In this document: positions 1-5,566 of the stretch, in pieces
Position numbering within the stretch: position 1 is the first letter of the stretch
Layout: every line of letters begins with the position of its first letter
Assembly (NCBI GenBank): GCA_027081565.1
Contig: JALWKG010000015.1
Location: forward strand, 1-8,220
Origin: Helicobacteraceae bacterium
GTDB taxonomy: Bacteria; Campylobacterota; Campylobacteria; Campylobacterales; Sulfurimonadaceae
Direction: 5' to 3'
DNA: 8,220 nt
The notes under the pieces: generated by a model
The model's database searches: none
The model's input: the letters and a program-made list of their open reading frames with translations, nothing else
Told to the model about the DNA's origin: nothing
Position numbers and translations under genes: made by a program

Positions 1-749
1 CTCTTAAACCTTTTCCCCTGTTTAGAAAACAGTATCAACTCCTCAACAGTAGTAACTTTCTCATCCACAAGTTTTAAAGACTTTAAAAAGAGCTCTACTG
101 TTGTAATAGCGTCAGAAAGCGCGCGATGGTGTGTGGCACTTTGATGGAGATTTAGTGAGGTGTTAAGATAGTTAAGACCGTATTTGTAAGAAGAAAATGT
201 ACGCTCAGCCAAATCAATACTGCACAGAGAACGGTTTAGCATGGGCAGCATGTTAAGTTTAGTATACATGGCAGAGATGAAGGTGTAGTCAAATTTTACA
301 GCATGGGCGACAAAAATGTCAGTTCCTATGAAAGCTTTAAACTCGTTCAATACCTTTTGAAGTGTAGGCGCATTTGCTGTGTCTTCTTCCGTGATACCTG
401 TGAGTTCTGTAATATGTCTTGAGATCTCGTTACACTGCACAAGAGACTCATACTGGCTTATGACTTTGCCATTTTGTACTTTAACTGCGCCGATTTCGAT
501 GATCTGGTGTTTTTCTGGTTTAGAACCATTGGTCTCTATATCAACAATGCAAAAAGTAGCATTAGTGATCTCTTGGGTATTGGTTTTGTAAAAATAGCGG
601 TTGTTTTTAGTAAGGATCTCTAGTCCCTGACTTGGGGACATTGAAAGCTCAAGTTCTAAACTGTTTTCTATAAAAGGGCGTATCTCAGTAATATCAGCCC
701 CTTTTTTAGAAGCGAGTTTAAGTGATGTTTTATGGTCAAAAGGTCGCAT
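1..749 (-). CDS. dnaQ: DnaQ-like 3'-5' exonuclease (DEDDh family), C-terminus cut by window edge
   Basis: Probable DNA polymerase III epsilon-type proofreading exonuclease, removing 3'-terminal nucleotides in the cytoplasm. I translated 249 residues on the minus strand with no stop before the left edge. All three DEDDh motifs are present: Exo I DIETNG (D70, E72) followed by HQIIEIGAV, Exo II HAVKFD (D154), and Exo III HHRALSDA (H208, D213). The catalytic set is therefore complete. Residues 1 to about 64 precede the exonuclease fold and have no motif I recognise; E. coli epsilon begins almost directly with the fold. The ATG at 749 overlaps the trpF TAA by one base (TAATG), with AAGAG just upstream, so translation is probably coupled to trpF. 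The family is clear, but whether this is the replicative epsilon subunit or a repair/RNA-processing paralogue cannot be decided from the visible part. Confidence 0.9.
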   Translation of the reverse strand, partial: MRPFDHKTSLKLASKKGADITEIRPFIENSLELELSMSPSQGLEILTKNNRYFYKTNTQEITNATFCIVDIETNGSKPEKHQIIEIGAVKVQNGKVISQYESLVQCNEISRHITELTGITEEDTANAPTLQKVLNEFKAFIGTDIFVAHAVKFDYTFISAMYTKLNMLPMLNRSLCSIDLAERTFSSYKYGLNYLNTSLNLHQSATHHRALSDAITTVELFLKSLKLVDEKVTTVEELILFSKQGKRFK

Positions 750-1342
750 TAATCTCTTTTCTTGGCATTACTAATAAACGCTGCTACTTTTTGAGGGTCT
801 TTAACACCTTTAGATGCTTCCACACTTGAACTGACATCTACACCGTAAAATCCATAACTATGGGTCTCGTGAATATTTTCAGGGCTTAGTCCACCTGCTA
901 AGATGATCTTGCTGTTGTCTTTGCCTTTGAACCACTCAAGGTTAAGACGTTTGCCCATGCCTCCATAGGCTTCACAATAGGCATCAACCAAACGATAGCT
1001 TCCCTCTAACTCTGTTATGTCCTCTTCTTTAGTCGCGCGTGTCACTTGGATGTAAGGTATGCTAAGTGCTGTCAATGTCTTAGTGTCAGCTTCAAAATGA
1101 ATCTGTGCTAAGGTGATGTCACTCTCTTTGCTCATAGTGTTGATCTCTTCTGCAGAGTTGTTGACAAAGAGTCCTACCTTCTCCACAAAGGGAGGCAGTT
1201 GCTGAATGATTTTTTTGGCACCTGTGGGTGTGATGAAACGGGGAGATGGTGGATAAAATACAAAACCTAAAGCATCTGCTCCAGCTTCTATAGCTATCAT
1301 GGCATCATGGAGTGATGTGATACCGCAGATCTTAACACGCAT
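749..1342 (-). CDS. trpF: Phosphoribosylanthranilate isomerase
   Basis: Third committed step of tryptophan synthesis: Amadori rearrangement of N-(5'-phosphoribosyl)anthranilate to CdRP in the cytoplasm. The 197-residue length is normal for a single-domain TrpF barrel. It opens with MRVKICGIT, giving catalytic Cys6. The general acid is Asp120 in RLVDAY, followed by GGMGK. The phosphate-binding end is LAGGLSPENI (about 148-157) and GVDVSSSVE (about 167-175). Two small departures are QIHF where QLHG or QFHG is usual, and SSS where SSG is usual. The start lies 7 bp after the rpe stop, and the stop overlaps the exonuclease ATG, so it is the middle gene of a three-gene operon. No other trp gene is in the window, so trpF seems detached from a trp operon here. 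The assignment is secure. Confidence 0.96.
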   Translation of the reverse strand: MRVKICGITSLHDAMIAIEAGADALGFVFYPPSPRFITPTGAKKIIQQLPPFVEKVGLFVNNSAEEINTMSKESDITLAQIHFEADTKTLTALSIPYIQVTRATKEEDITELEGSYRLVDAYCEAYGGMGKRLNLEWFKGKDNSKIILAGGLSPENIHETHSYGFYGVDVSSSVEASKGVKDPQKVAAFISNAKKRD

Positions 1343-1349
1343 CTTTAAT

Positions 1350-1991
1350 CTAGACTTTTAGGTTGTTAATAGCAGTCTCAAAACTTTCATGTTTAAAGAC
1401 ATATGATCCAGCAACACAGACATCAACACCGGCATCTTTAAGGAGTTCGATATTTTGGTCAGTCACTCCGCCATCAATCTCTATAAGACATTCAGGATTG
1501 ATCTTTTTGCGTAAGGCATCCAAACGTCTGATCTTCTCTACTACAGTAGGGATGAACTTCTGTCCGCCAAAACCTGGGTTGACACTCATGACGAGTACCA
1601 TGTCCAAGTCAGGAAGGAGGTACTCTATAGCTTCAGCCGGTGTATGTGGGTTGAGGACAACAGCAGGTTTGATGCCGAGTGAGCGAATATACTGTACCAA
1701 ACGATGCGGGTTTTTCTCTTCTTCTATATGAAAGGAGATATATCCGGGCTTCAGTGGGGCAAAGAGGTCTACAAAAAAAGTGTTGTTCTCTACCATGAGA
1801 TGGATGTCCAGAGGCTTGGTCGCAGCTTTTGCTATGGCTGAGACGACAACGGGTCCTATGGTCAGGTTGGGTACAAAATGTCCATCCATAACATCAACAT
1901 GAACAAGGTCACAACCTGCGTCACAGATTGCTTTGACATCACGTGCCAGGTTGCCAAAATCGGCAGAAAGTACACTTGGGGCTACTAACAT
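1350..1991 (-). CDS. rpe: Ribulose-phosphate 3-epimerase
   Basis: Interconverts D-ribulose 5-phosphate and D-xylulose 5-phosphate in the pentose phosphate pathway, or in the Calvin cycle where that operates; it is a metal-dependent cytoplasmic TIM barrel. The 213 residues are typical. It starts MLVAPSVLSADF. The metal/catalytic residues are visible: H31 and D33 in VHVDVMDG, H64 in DIHLMV, and D173 in EIDGG; D33 and D173 are the acid/base pair. The phosphate loop signature VMSVNPGFGGQKF is intact at about 134-146, and VAGSYVF at about 193-199. The ATG is preceded by AAGAAGAGAC, an acceptable ribosome binding site. It is the first gene of rpe-trpF-exonuclease, transcribed away from rpmB. I recall rpe adjacent to dnaQ in Campylobacter jejuni, which fits the taxonomic guess. 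Confidence 0.97.
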   Translation of the reverse strand: MLVAPSVLSADFGNLARDVKAICDAGCDLVHVDVMDGHFVPNLTIGPVVVSAIAKAATKPLDIHLMVENNTFFVDLFAPLKPGYISFHIEEEKNPHRLVQYIRSLGIKPAVVLNPHTPAEAIEYLLPDLDMVLVMSVNPGFGGQKFIPTVVEKIRRLDALRKKINPECLIEIDGGVTDQNIELLKDAGVDVCVAGSYVFKHESFETAINNLKV

Positions 1992-2007
1992 AGTCTCTTC
2001 TTTATAA

Positions 2008-2023
2008 GGCAGTTTCTACTGCC
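2008..2023 (-). other. Small hairpin in the rpe 5' leader
   Basis: A perfect 6-bp inverted repeat, GGCAGT and ACTGCC with a TTCT loop, lies 17 bp upstream of the rpe start, between the likely promoter and the ribosome binding site. No T-run follows it on the minus strand, so it is not a terminator for that strand. It may be a leader hairpin affecting stability or ribosome access, or it may be chance. The leader is too short for a riboswitch. Confidence 0.4.
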
Positions 2024-2038
2024 CATTTATTTGGTGTA

Positions 2039-2049
2039 ATTTTATCATA
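2039..2049 (-). promoter_or_regulatory. Probable sigma-70 -10 region for the rpe operon
   Basis: Read on the minus strand this is TATGATAAAAT, offering two overlapping -10 hexamers (TATGAT and TAAAAT). It lies about 48-58 bp upstream of the rpe ATG, leaving a leader of roughly 40 nt that includes the small hairpin. There is no clear -35, which is usual for Campylobacterota sigma-70 promoters. The rpe operon needs a promoter here because the neighbouring gene, rpmB, is divergent. Confidence 0.5.
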
Positions 2050-2069
2050 ATTTTGGAGTAGGTTTATGT

Positions 2070-2075
2070 TATAAT
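2070..2075 (+). promoter_or_regulatory. Upstream -10 box (TATAAT), possible second rpmB promoter
   Basis: A perfect TATAAT in the context TTATGTTATAATCG, about 104 bp upstream of the rpmB ATG, with T-rich DNA upstream and no recognisable -35. It would give a leader of about 95 nt for rpmB. It lies about 20 bp from the rpe -10, so the two divergent promoters would compete for space. It may be a distal rpmB promoter or a chance match in AT-rich DNA. Confidence 0.35.
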
Positions 2076-2140
2076 CGTTCCATATTTAAACGATAAGTCG
2101 GCTTTAGAATTTGTTAAGCTCCAATTTTGCTTTTCATCGG

Positions 2141-2146
2141 TATAAT
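2141..2146 (+). promoter_or_regulatory. Probable main -10 box for rpmB-channel-argJ
   Basis: A perfect TATAAT preceded by T-rich DNA (CCAATTTTGCTTTTC), as in Campylobacterota sigma-70 promoters, which rely on an extended or T-rich upstream region instead of a -35 box. It sits 33 bp before the rpmB ATG, giving a leader of about 25 nt that carries the AAGGA ribosome binding site at 2168-2172, with 6 nt spacing to the ATG. Confidence 0.6.
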
Positions 2147-2178
2147 TCGCAACTTAAAAAATTACGCAAGGATACCCT

Positions 2179-2367
2179 ATGGCAAGAAAATGTGCAATCA
2201 GTGGTAAAGGCCCTATGGCTGGAAATAATGTATCTCACGCAAAAAACAGAACTAAACGTCGTTTTTTGCCAAACCTTAGAACCGTACGTGTTACACTAGA
2301 AGACGGAACAACTAAGAAGATCAGAATTTCTGCTAAAGAGCTTCGCACACTTAAGAAAAACTCGTAA
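2179..2367 (+). CDS. rpmB: 50S ribosomal protein L28
   Basis: Small basic protein of the large ribosomal subunit. The 62 residues match the short bacterial L28. It opens MARKCAISGKGPM, then GNNVSHA and NRTKRRFLPNL (about 15-33), and ends RISAKELRTLKKNS, all typical of L28. Only one cysteine (C5) is present, so this is the zinc-free type without paired CxxC knuckles. The start is set by AAGGA six bases upstream and by the conserved MARKC beginning; a longer reading frame starting at 2111 is in another frame. It heads a plus-strand operon: the K+ channel starts 16 bp after its stop. From memory, rpmB next to a K+ channel gene also occurs in Helicobacter pylori. Confidence 0.97.
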   Translation: MARKCAISGKGPMAGNNVSHAKNRTKRRFLPNLRTVRVTLEDGTTKKIRISAKELRTLKKNS

Positions 2368-2379
2368 CCGATAAGGTTA
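2365..2379 (+). promoter_or_regulatory. Hairpin joining the rpmB stop to the channel's ribosome binding site
   Basis: TAACC (beginning with the rpmB TAA) and GGTTA form a 5-bp stem around a GATAA loop. The GG of the AAGG ribosome binding site for the TTG-started channel lies in the right arm, 7 nt before the start codon. A ribosome reaching the rpmB stop would melt the stem, so this could couple channel translation to L28 translation. The stem is short and AU-rich, so the effect may be small. The TATTTT that follows is too weak for a confident intrinsic terminator. Confidence 0.4.
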
Positions 2380-2383
2380 TATT

Positions 2384-3514
2384 TTGAACCTGACAACCAG
2401 GCTTCGAAAATTTCTACACTGGGAGGAAGCTCCCAAACCAGACCCCTCTATACTTCCTGATTTTTATACTAATCTTCACGCTTTTCGTCTCCCTATAATT
2501 TTCACTATCATCACCATGTTAGTTGGTACAATGGGCTATATCGTTATAGATGACTTTACGTTAATGGATGCCATTTATCAGACAGGGATCACTTTTACTA
2601 CGGTAGGTTTTGGTGAAATAGCACCGATCTCAGATACGGGGCGGATCTTTACCATTACTCTGATCATTACAGGTTTTGCTATATTTTCTATGGCGGTAGG
2701 TATTATGGTGACGGAGCTCAACCGTGGGCACCTCATGAGAACTCTAAAGGAACGCAGTATGTTGTACAAAATCGCGCGGCTTAAAAAACATTTTGTTGTC
2801 TGTTATCATAACGACTACACCATAGAGGTGACACAGCAACTGCGTGCCAACCATATCCCCTTTGTGGTGATCGATCCTCGTGAAGATATGGAAGAGATCG
2901 CAGAGAAGTTCAAGTATCCCTACTTCATACAAGATGAACCGCACACTGACCAAGCGATGTTGAAGTCCTACCTGAGTTCAGCAGATGGTCTGATAACACT
3001 TTCGAGTTCTATTGCGGACAACATTGCTATTATTGCTTCGGTACGCCTTTTTGAAAAAGAACACTTTATTCCGAAGCCATACAATGTCATCTCTGCAGCA
3101 GAAACAGAAAGTGATGTCAGTAAGCTTAAAAAACTAGGGGCAGACACCGTGGTCTCTGCAACGAAATTGACAGCACAACGTATTACGGCAATGGCATCAC
3201 GTCCTGACATGGAGAACCTGCTAGAGGAGTTTCTTTACCAAAACGATACGCCATTGGATATGGAAGAGGTCTTTATACCGAAATACAGCTGGATCGTACT
3301 TCGAAAGCTTAAAGAGACCCATCTTCGCCAGATCGCCCATGTCGCAGTCGTCGGGATGACAAAAAAAGATGGTAAGTTTGTACCTATGCCTGATGGTAAC
3401 AAACTGGTGACAAGTGAGTCAAAACTTTTGGTCATCGGCACCCAAAATGGTATTAACATTACCAAGGCACTAGTACAAAAACGTCAAAAACCAGAGGAAT
3501 TAAAATATGTATAA
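2384..3514 (+). CDS. Two-TM potassium channel with C-terminal RCK (TrkA-N/TrkA-C) module
   Basis: Inner-membrane K+ channel subunit of the MthK/Kch-like class, expected to act as a tetramer. The 376 residues read as: a cytoplasmic N-terminus; TM1 at about 36-55; a pore helix and filter TTVGFGE (72-78); TM2 at about 88-109; an RCK nucleotide-binding domain from about 135 to 255; and a TrkA-C domain at about 290-360, ending near LLVIGT. The filter has GFG in place of the commoner GYG, as in some functional channels. The first RCK strand reads HFVVCYHNDYTIEV where GxGxxG is expected, so all motif glycines are missing; the acidic residue after strand 2 (VVIDP, D164) is kept. The start is TTG with AAGG seven bases upstream; an in-frame TAA at 2372 excludes a longer protein, and no ATG occurs before TM1. 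The 3' end overlaps argJ by 8 bp. It resembles the HpKchA-type channel next to rpmB in Helicobacter, from memory. Confidence 0.93.
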   Translation: MNLTTRLRKFLHWEEAPKPDPSILPDFYTNLHAFRLPIIFTIITMLVGTMGYIVIDDFTLMDAIYQTGITFTTVGFGEIAPISDTGRIFTITLIITGFAIFSMAVGIMVTELNRGHLMRTLKERSMLYKIARLKKHFVVCYHNDYTIEVTQQLRANHIPFVVIDPREDMEEIAEKFKYPYFIQDEPHTDQAMLKSYLSSADGLITLSSSIADNIAIIASVRLFEKEHFIPKPYNVISAAETESDVSKLKKLGADTVVSATKLTAQRITAMASRPDMENLLEEFLYQNDTPLDMEEVFIPKYSWIVLRKLKETHLRQIAHVAVVGMTKKDGKFVPMPDGNKLVTSESKLLVIGTQNGINITKALVQKRQKPEELKYV

Positions 3515-4688
3515 AATTAGTAGTAACAGTGAAGGTGTTTGTGCACCACTAGGCTTTTATGCAGATGGTATTTCTGCAGGTCTAAAAGCAGACGGTGCCA
3601 AAGACATGGCTTTTGTCTATAGTGATCAGCCTTGTGTTTTAGCATCTGTTTTGACCACTAACAAGATGGCGGCAGCACCGATCCATCATGCCAAAGGTGT
3701 TAAACAGACCAACTTTGTGATGATCAACTCCAAAAACGCGAATGCTATGACTGGTAAACCAGGTTTGGTAGACCTAGAAGAGATTCTGGACGTGGTGAAA
3801 CAGGAGAAGGGCGGTCTTATCAACCCTCTTATGAGCTCTACAGGTGTTATAGGTGTTCGTCTTCCTAAAGAGAAGATTATTGAGGGAACGCGCAAGTTTA
3901 ACCTGAGTGTTAAAAACCCGCACGCAGCAGCCGAAGCGATAATGACTACAGACCGCTTTTCCAAAGAGATCGCAGTTGATGTTGAGCTTGAAGATGGTAA
4001 GACATTTACTATTGGAGCGATGGCTAAGGGTGCAGGGATGATCAACCCAGCTATGGCGACCATGCTCTGCTACATTACAACAGATGCACAGATCAACTAC
4101 ATTACCATGCAAGAGATCTTAGCGCGTGTTAATGCAAAGACTTTTAATGCGGCCAGTGTAGATGGGGACACGTCAACAAACGACACGGTCTTTTTGATGT
4201 CCAATGCCCGTGCAGTTTGTCATGATGATGACGCTTTTGAAGAGGCTCTTTTTATTGTTATGGATTTTTTAGCAAAAGAGTTGGTTCGTGATGGCGAAGG
4301 TGCCACGAAACTTGTTACTTATCATGTTACAGGTGCCTATAGTAATACGGAAGCAGAACGTGTTGCTAAAAGTCTTTCAAACTCTCTACTGATCAAAACA
4401 GCCCTTTACGGTGAAGATCCTAACTGGGGACGTATTGCAATGTCTGTAGGGGCTAGCGGAGCTGTTTGTGAGGAGGCTAAGCTAAGTATCTCTTATGAAG
4501 ATGTGATGCTTTTTGAAAATGGTAAAAACCTTTTTGATGCGGCGGTTGAATCAGCGGCTTCTGAGATCATGAAACGCGATGCTTTTACGATCAATGTTGA
4601 TCTGGGTATTGGTGGTGGCAGTTTTAGAGCTTATGGCTGTGATTTAGGCAACGAATATATCAAAATAAACGCTGACTACCGTACGTAA
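3507..4688 (+). CDS. argJ: Bifunctional glutamate N-acetyltransferase / ornithine acetyltransferase
   Basis: Moves acetyl from N-acetylornithine to glutamate, closing the acetyl-recycling arginine pathway; many homologues also use acetyl-CoA. The 393 residues are full length. The self-cleavage site KGAGMINPAMATML is intact, placing the cut between Ala184 and Thr185; Thr185 becomes the N-terminal nucleophile of the beta chain. The oxyanion pair Thr112-Gly113 is in SSTGVIG. Also visible are VDGDTSTNDT (about 218-227), EDPNWGRI (303-310) and the family's C-terminal ending NADYRT. AGAGGA ends 8 nt before the ATG. The gene begins inside the channel gene (ATGTATAA, 8-bp overlap), so translation is probably coupled. 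Its last codon and stop lie within the left arm of an intergenic inverted repeat. I see no obvious arginine operator. Whether it is mono- or bifunctional depends on whether argA and argE exist elsewhere. Confidence 0.97.
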   Translation: MYKISSNSEGVCAPLGFYADGISAGLKADGAKDMAFVYSDQPCVLASVLTTNKMAAAPIHHAKGVKQTNFVMINSKNANAMTGKPGLVDLEEILDVVKQEKGGLINPLMSSTGVIGVRLPKEKIIEGTRKFNLSVKNPHAAAEAIMTTDRFSKEIAVDVELEDGKTFTIGAMAKGAGMINPAMATMLCYITTDAQINYITMQEILARVNAKTFNAASVDGDTSTNDTVFLMSNARAVCHDDDAFEEALFIVMDFLAKELVRDGEGATKLVTYHVTGAYSNTEAERVAKSLSNSLLIKTALYGEDPNWGRIAMSVGASGAVCEEAKLSISYEDVMLFENGKNLFDAAVESAASEIMKRDAFTINVDLGIGGGSFRAYGCDLGNEYIKINADYRT

Positions 4689-4795
4689 AAGTTCCAGCTG
4701 TGGTGCGATTTGCACTTCAGCTCACCACTTTACGCACAGTAGTGCGCTATCGGGATCGCTTCAGCACAACTCACACCACATCTGAAACTTTTACG
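4684..4795. repeat. 22-bp imperfect inverted repeat spanning the argJ stop
   Basis: The arms at 4684-4705 and 4774-4795 are inverted copies with 20 of 22 bases matching, separated by 68 bp. The left arm begins CGTAAAAGTT and holds the last base of the final sense codon of argJ and its TAA; the right arm ends AACTTTTACG. The similarity stops abruptly at both outer ends. Between the arms is a smaller hairpin, CGCAC-AGTA-GTGCG (4733-4746). The region could extrude as a cruciform or fold as a long RNA hairpin between convergent argJ and the TRIC gene. No T-run follows on either strand, so it is not a classical intrinsic terminator. It may be a dispersed palindromic intergenic repeat of REP or MITE type. 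Confidence 0.75.
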
Positions 4796-4883
4796 GCCTC
4801 TCAAATTTTATTACTTCTAGATTTACATTTCAGCTCGTACCGCATCTGAAACTTTTATGACCTCTCAAATTTTATTACTTCTA
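4770..4883. repeat. Direct repeat of about 50 bp, two copies 64 bp apart, plus a degenerate third
   Basis: Positions 4770-4819 and 4834-4883 match at 45 of 50 bases by my alignment; both contain CATCTGAAACTTTTA and CTCAAATTTTATTACTTCTA. A third, shorter relative lies at 4707-4734: GATTTGCACTTCAGCTC there resembles GATTTACATTTCAGCTC at 4820-4836, and it then lacks about 10 bases before TTTACG. All three begin with GAT and run in the same direction. The start of the B copy is also the right arm of the inverted repeat. I see no reading frame of note here. The block fills almost all of the 208-bp gap between argJ and the TRIC gene, and it may be a decayed multi-copy intergenic element. Confidence 0.8.
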
Positions 4884-4896
4884 CCAAGGCAGGGTT

Positions 4897-5505
4897 TTAT
4901 GAGATCTTTGGCAGATGCCAGGCTTTTTTGTATGCAATAAGGCGTATCAGTACACTGAAAGTAGCGACTGTGAGAATGGTGAAAGGGTTTAACCATGAGA
5001 TATAGTGTAAGAGGGCAAGAGCAGTAGCAACGATCAGTGCGATGGAGCCATAGAAGTCCGTGACCAGAACAGAAGGGACCTTGTTGATCATGATGTCTCG
5101 TGTGACCCCGCCGCCTACTGCTGTTAAAAAGCTGAGTATAACTACACCGAAGATATTGTACTCTGCATGGATAGCCAGAAGTGCCCCTGTAATACTAAAG
5201 GCTACCAGACCTATGGTATCGCTTACAACAAAGAGCCATTTGTGTTCTATAGTCTCTGAGCGCAGTGAGCGAAAAGAGAAGGCGATGAAAATGACAAGGA
5301 CTAGAGTAAGCGCAGGGTAATACTCGCTAAAGGCAAAAGGGGTTCGCTGTAAGATGGTGTCGCGGATAATACCACCACCCAATGCGGTCAGTGAGGCAGC
5401 AATGATTATGCCTAAAAGATCAAGGCTGTTGCGGACACCAACAAGAAATCCACTAAGACTGAACGCGATAATACCGATGATATCTGTGAGGAGGAATATG
5501 TCCAT
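4897..5505 (-). CDS. TRIC-type/UPF0126 (YicG-like) membrane protein
   Basis: Inner-membrane protein of the UPF0126 family, which includes bacterial TRIC cation channels and is also labelled glycine transporter in some databases. The 202 residues show two homologous halves, each with a triple-glycine hinge followed by an RD pair: LTALGGGIIRDTIL (about 39-52) and LTAVGGGVTRDIMI (about 127-140). Hydrophobic segments fall at about 3-23, 29-48, 62-78, 90-110, 117-134, 150-167 and 172-190, giving the expected seven membrane helices. The length is normal for the family. Both GGG motifs are intact, so it should be functional; the substrate (K+, Na+ or glycine) cannot be read from sequence. The ATG at 5505 is the first possible start after an in-frame TGA, and no Shine-Dalgarno sequence precedes it. 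It is downstream of the gamma-CA gene (61-bp gap) and convergent with argJ. Confidence 0.92.
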   Translation of the reverse strand: MDIFLLTDIIGIIAFSLSGFLVGVRNSLDLLGIIIAASLTALGGGIIRDTILQRTPFAFSEYYPALTLVLVIFIAFSFRSLRSETIEHKWLFVVSDTIGLVAFSITGALLAIHAEYNIFGVVILSFLTAVGGGVTRDIMINKVPSVLVTDFYGSIALIVATALALLHYISWLNPFTILTVATFSVLIRLIAYKKAWHLPKIS

Positions 5506-5516
5506 GTCAAAAGTGT

Positions 5517-5522
5517 ATCATA
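5517..5522 (-). promoter_or_regulatory. Possible -10 box very close to the TRIC gene start
   Basis: Read on the minus strand this is TATGAT, with only 11 bp between it and the ATG at 5505. Transcription beginning about 7 nt after it would leave a leader of around 5 nt, and no ribosome binding site is visible in that gap. This could mean a near-leaderless transcript. Alternatively the gene is read only from the upstream gamma-CA transcript and the match is chance. Confidence 0.3.
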
Positions 5523-5566
5523 AAGAATCTGTTCTGTATGGAGTTAAGCTTCACGGATTTGTATCT

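Noticed and set aside
2111..2299. A 62-codon plus-strand frame overlapping rpmB
   Set aside because: It covers the same DNA as rpmB in another frame, has no family resemblance, and starts upstream of the likely rpmB transcription start.
3686..4112. Two minus-strand frames inside argJ as antisense genes
   Set aside because: They are shadows of the strong argJ coding sequence, with no start signal or recognisable product.
4684..4795. Inverted repeat as the intrinsic terminator of argJ
   Set aside because: The loop is 68 bp, no T-run follows the right arm, and the arm sequence recurs downstream, which fits a repeat element better.
4770..4883. Direct repeats as a small CRISPR array
   Set aside because: Only two good copies exist, the copies are nearly contiguous with no unique spacer of regular length, and no cas gene is nearby.
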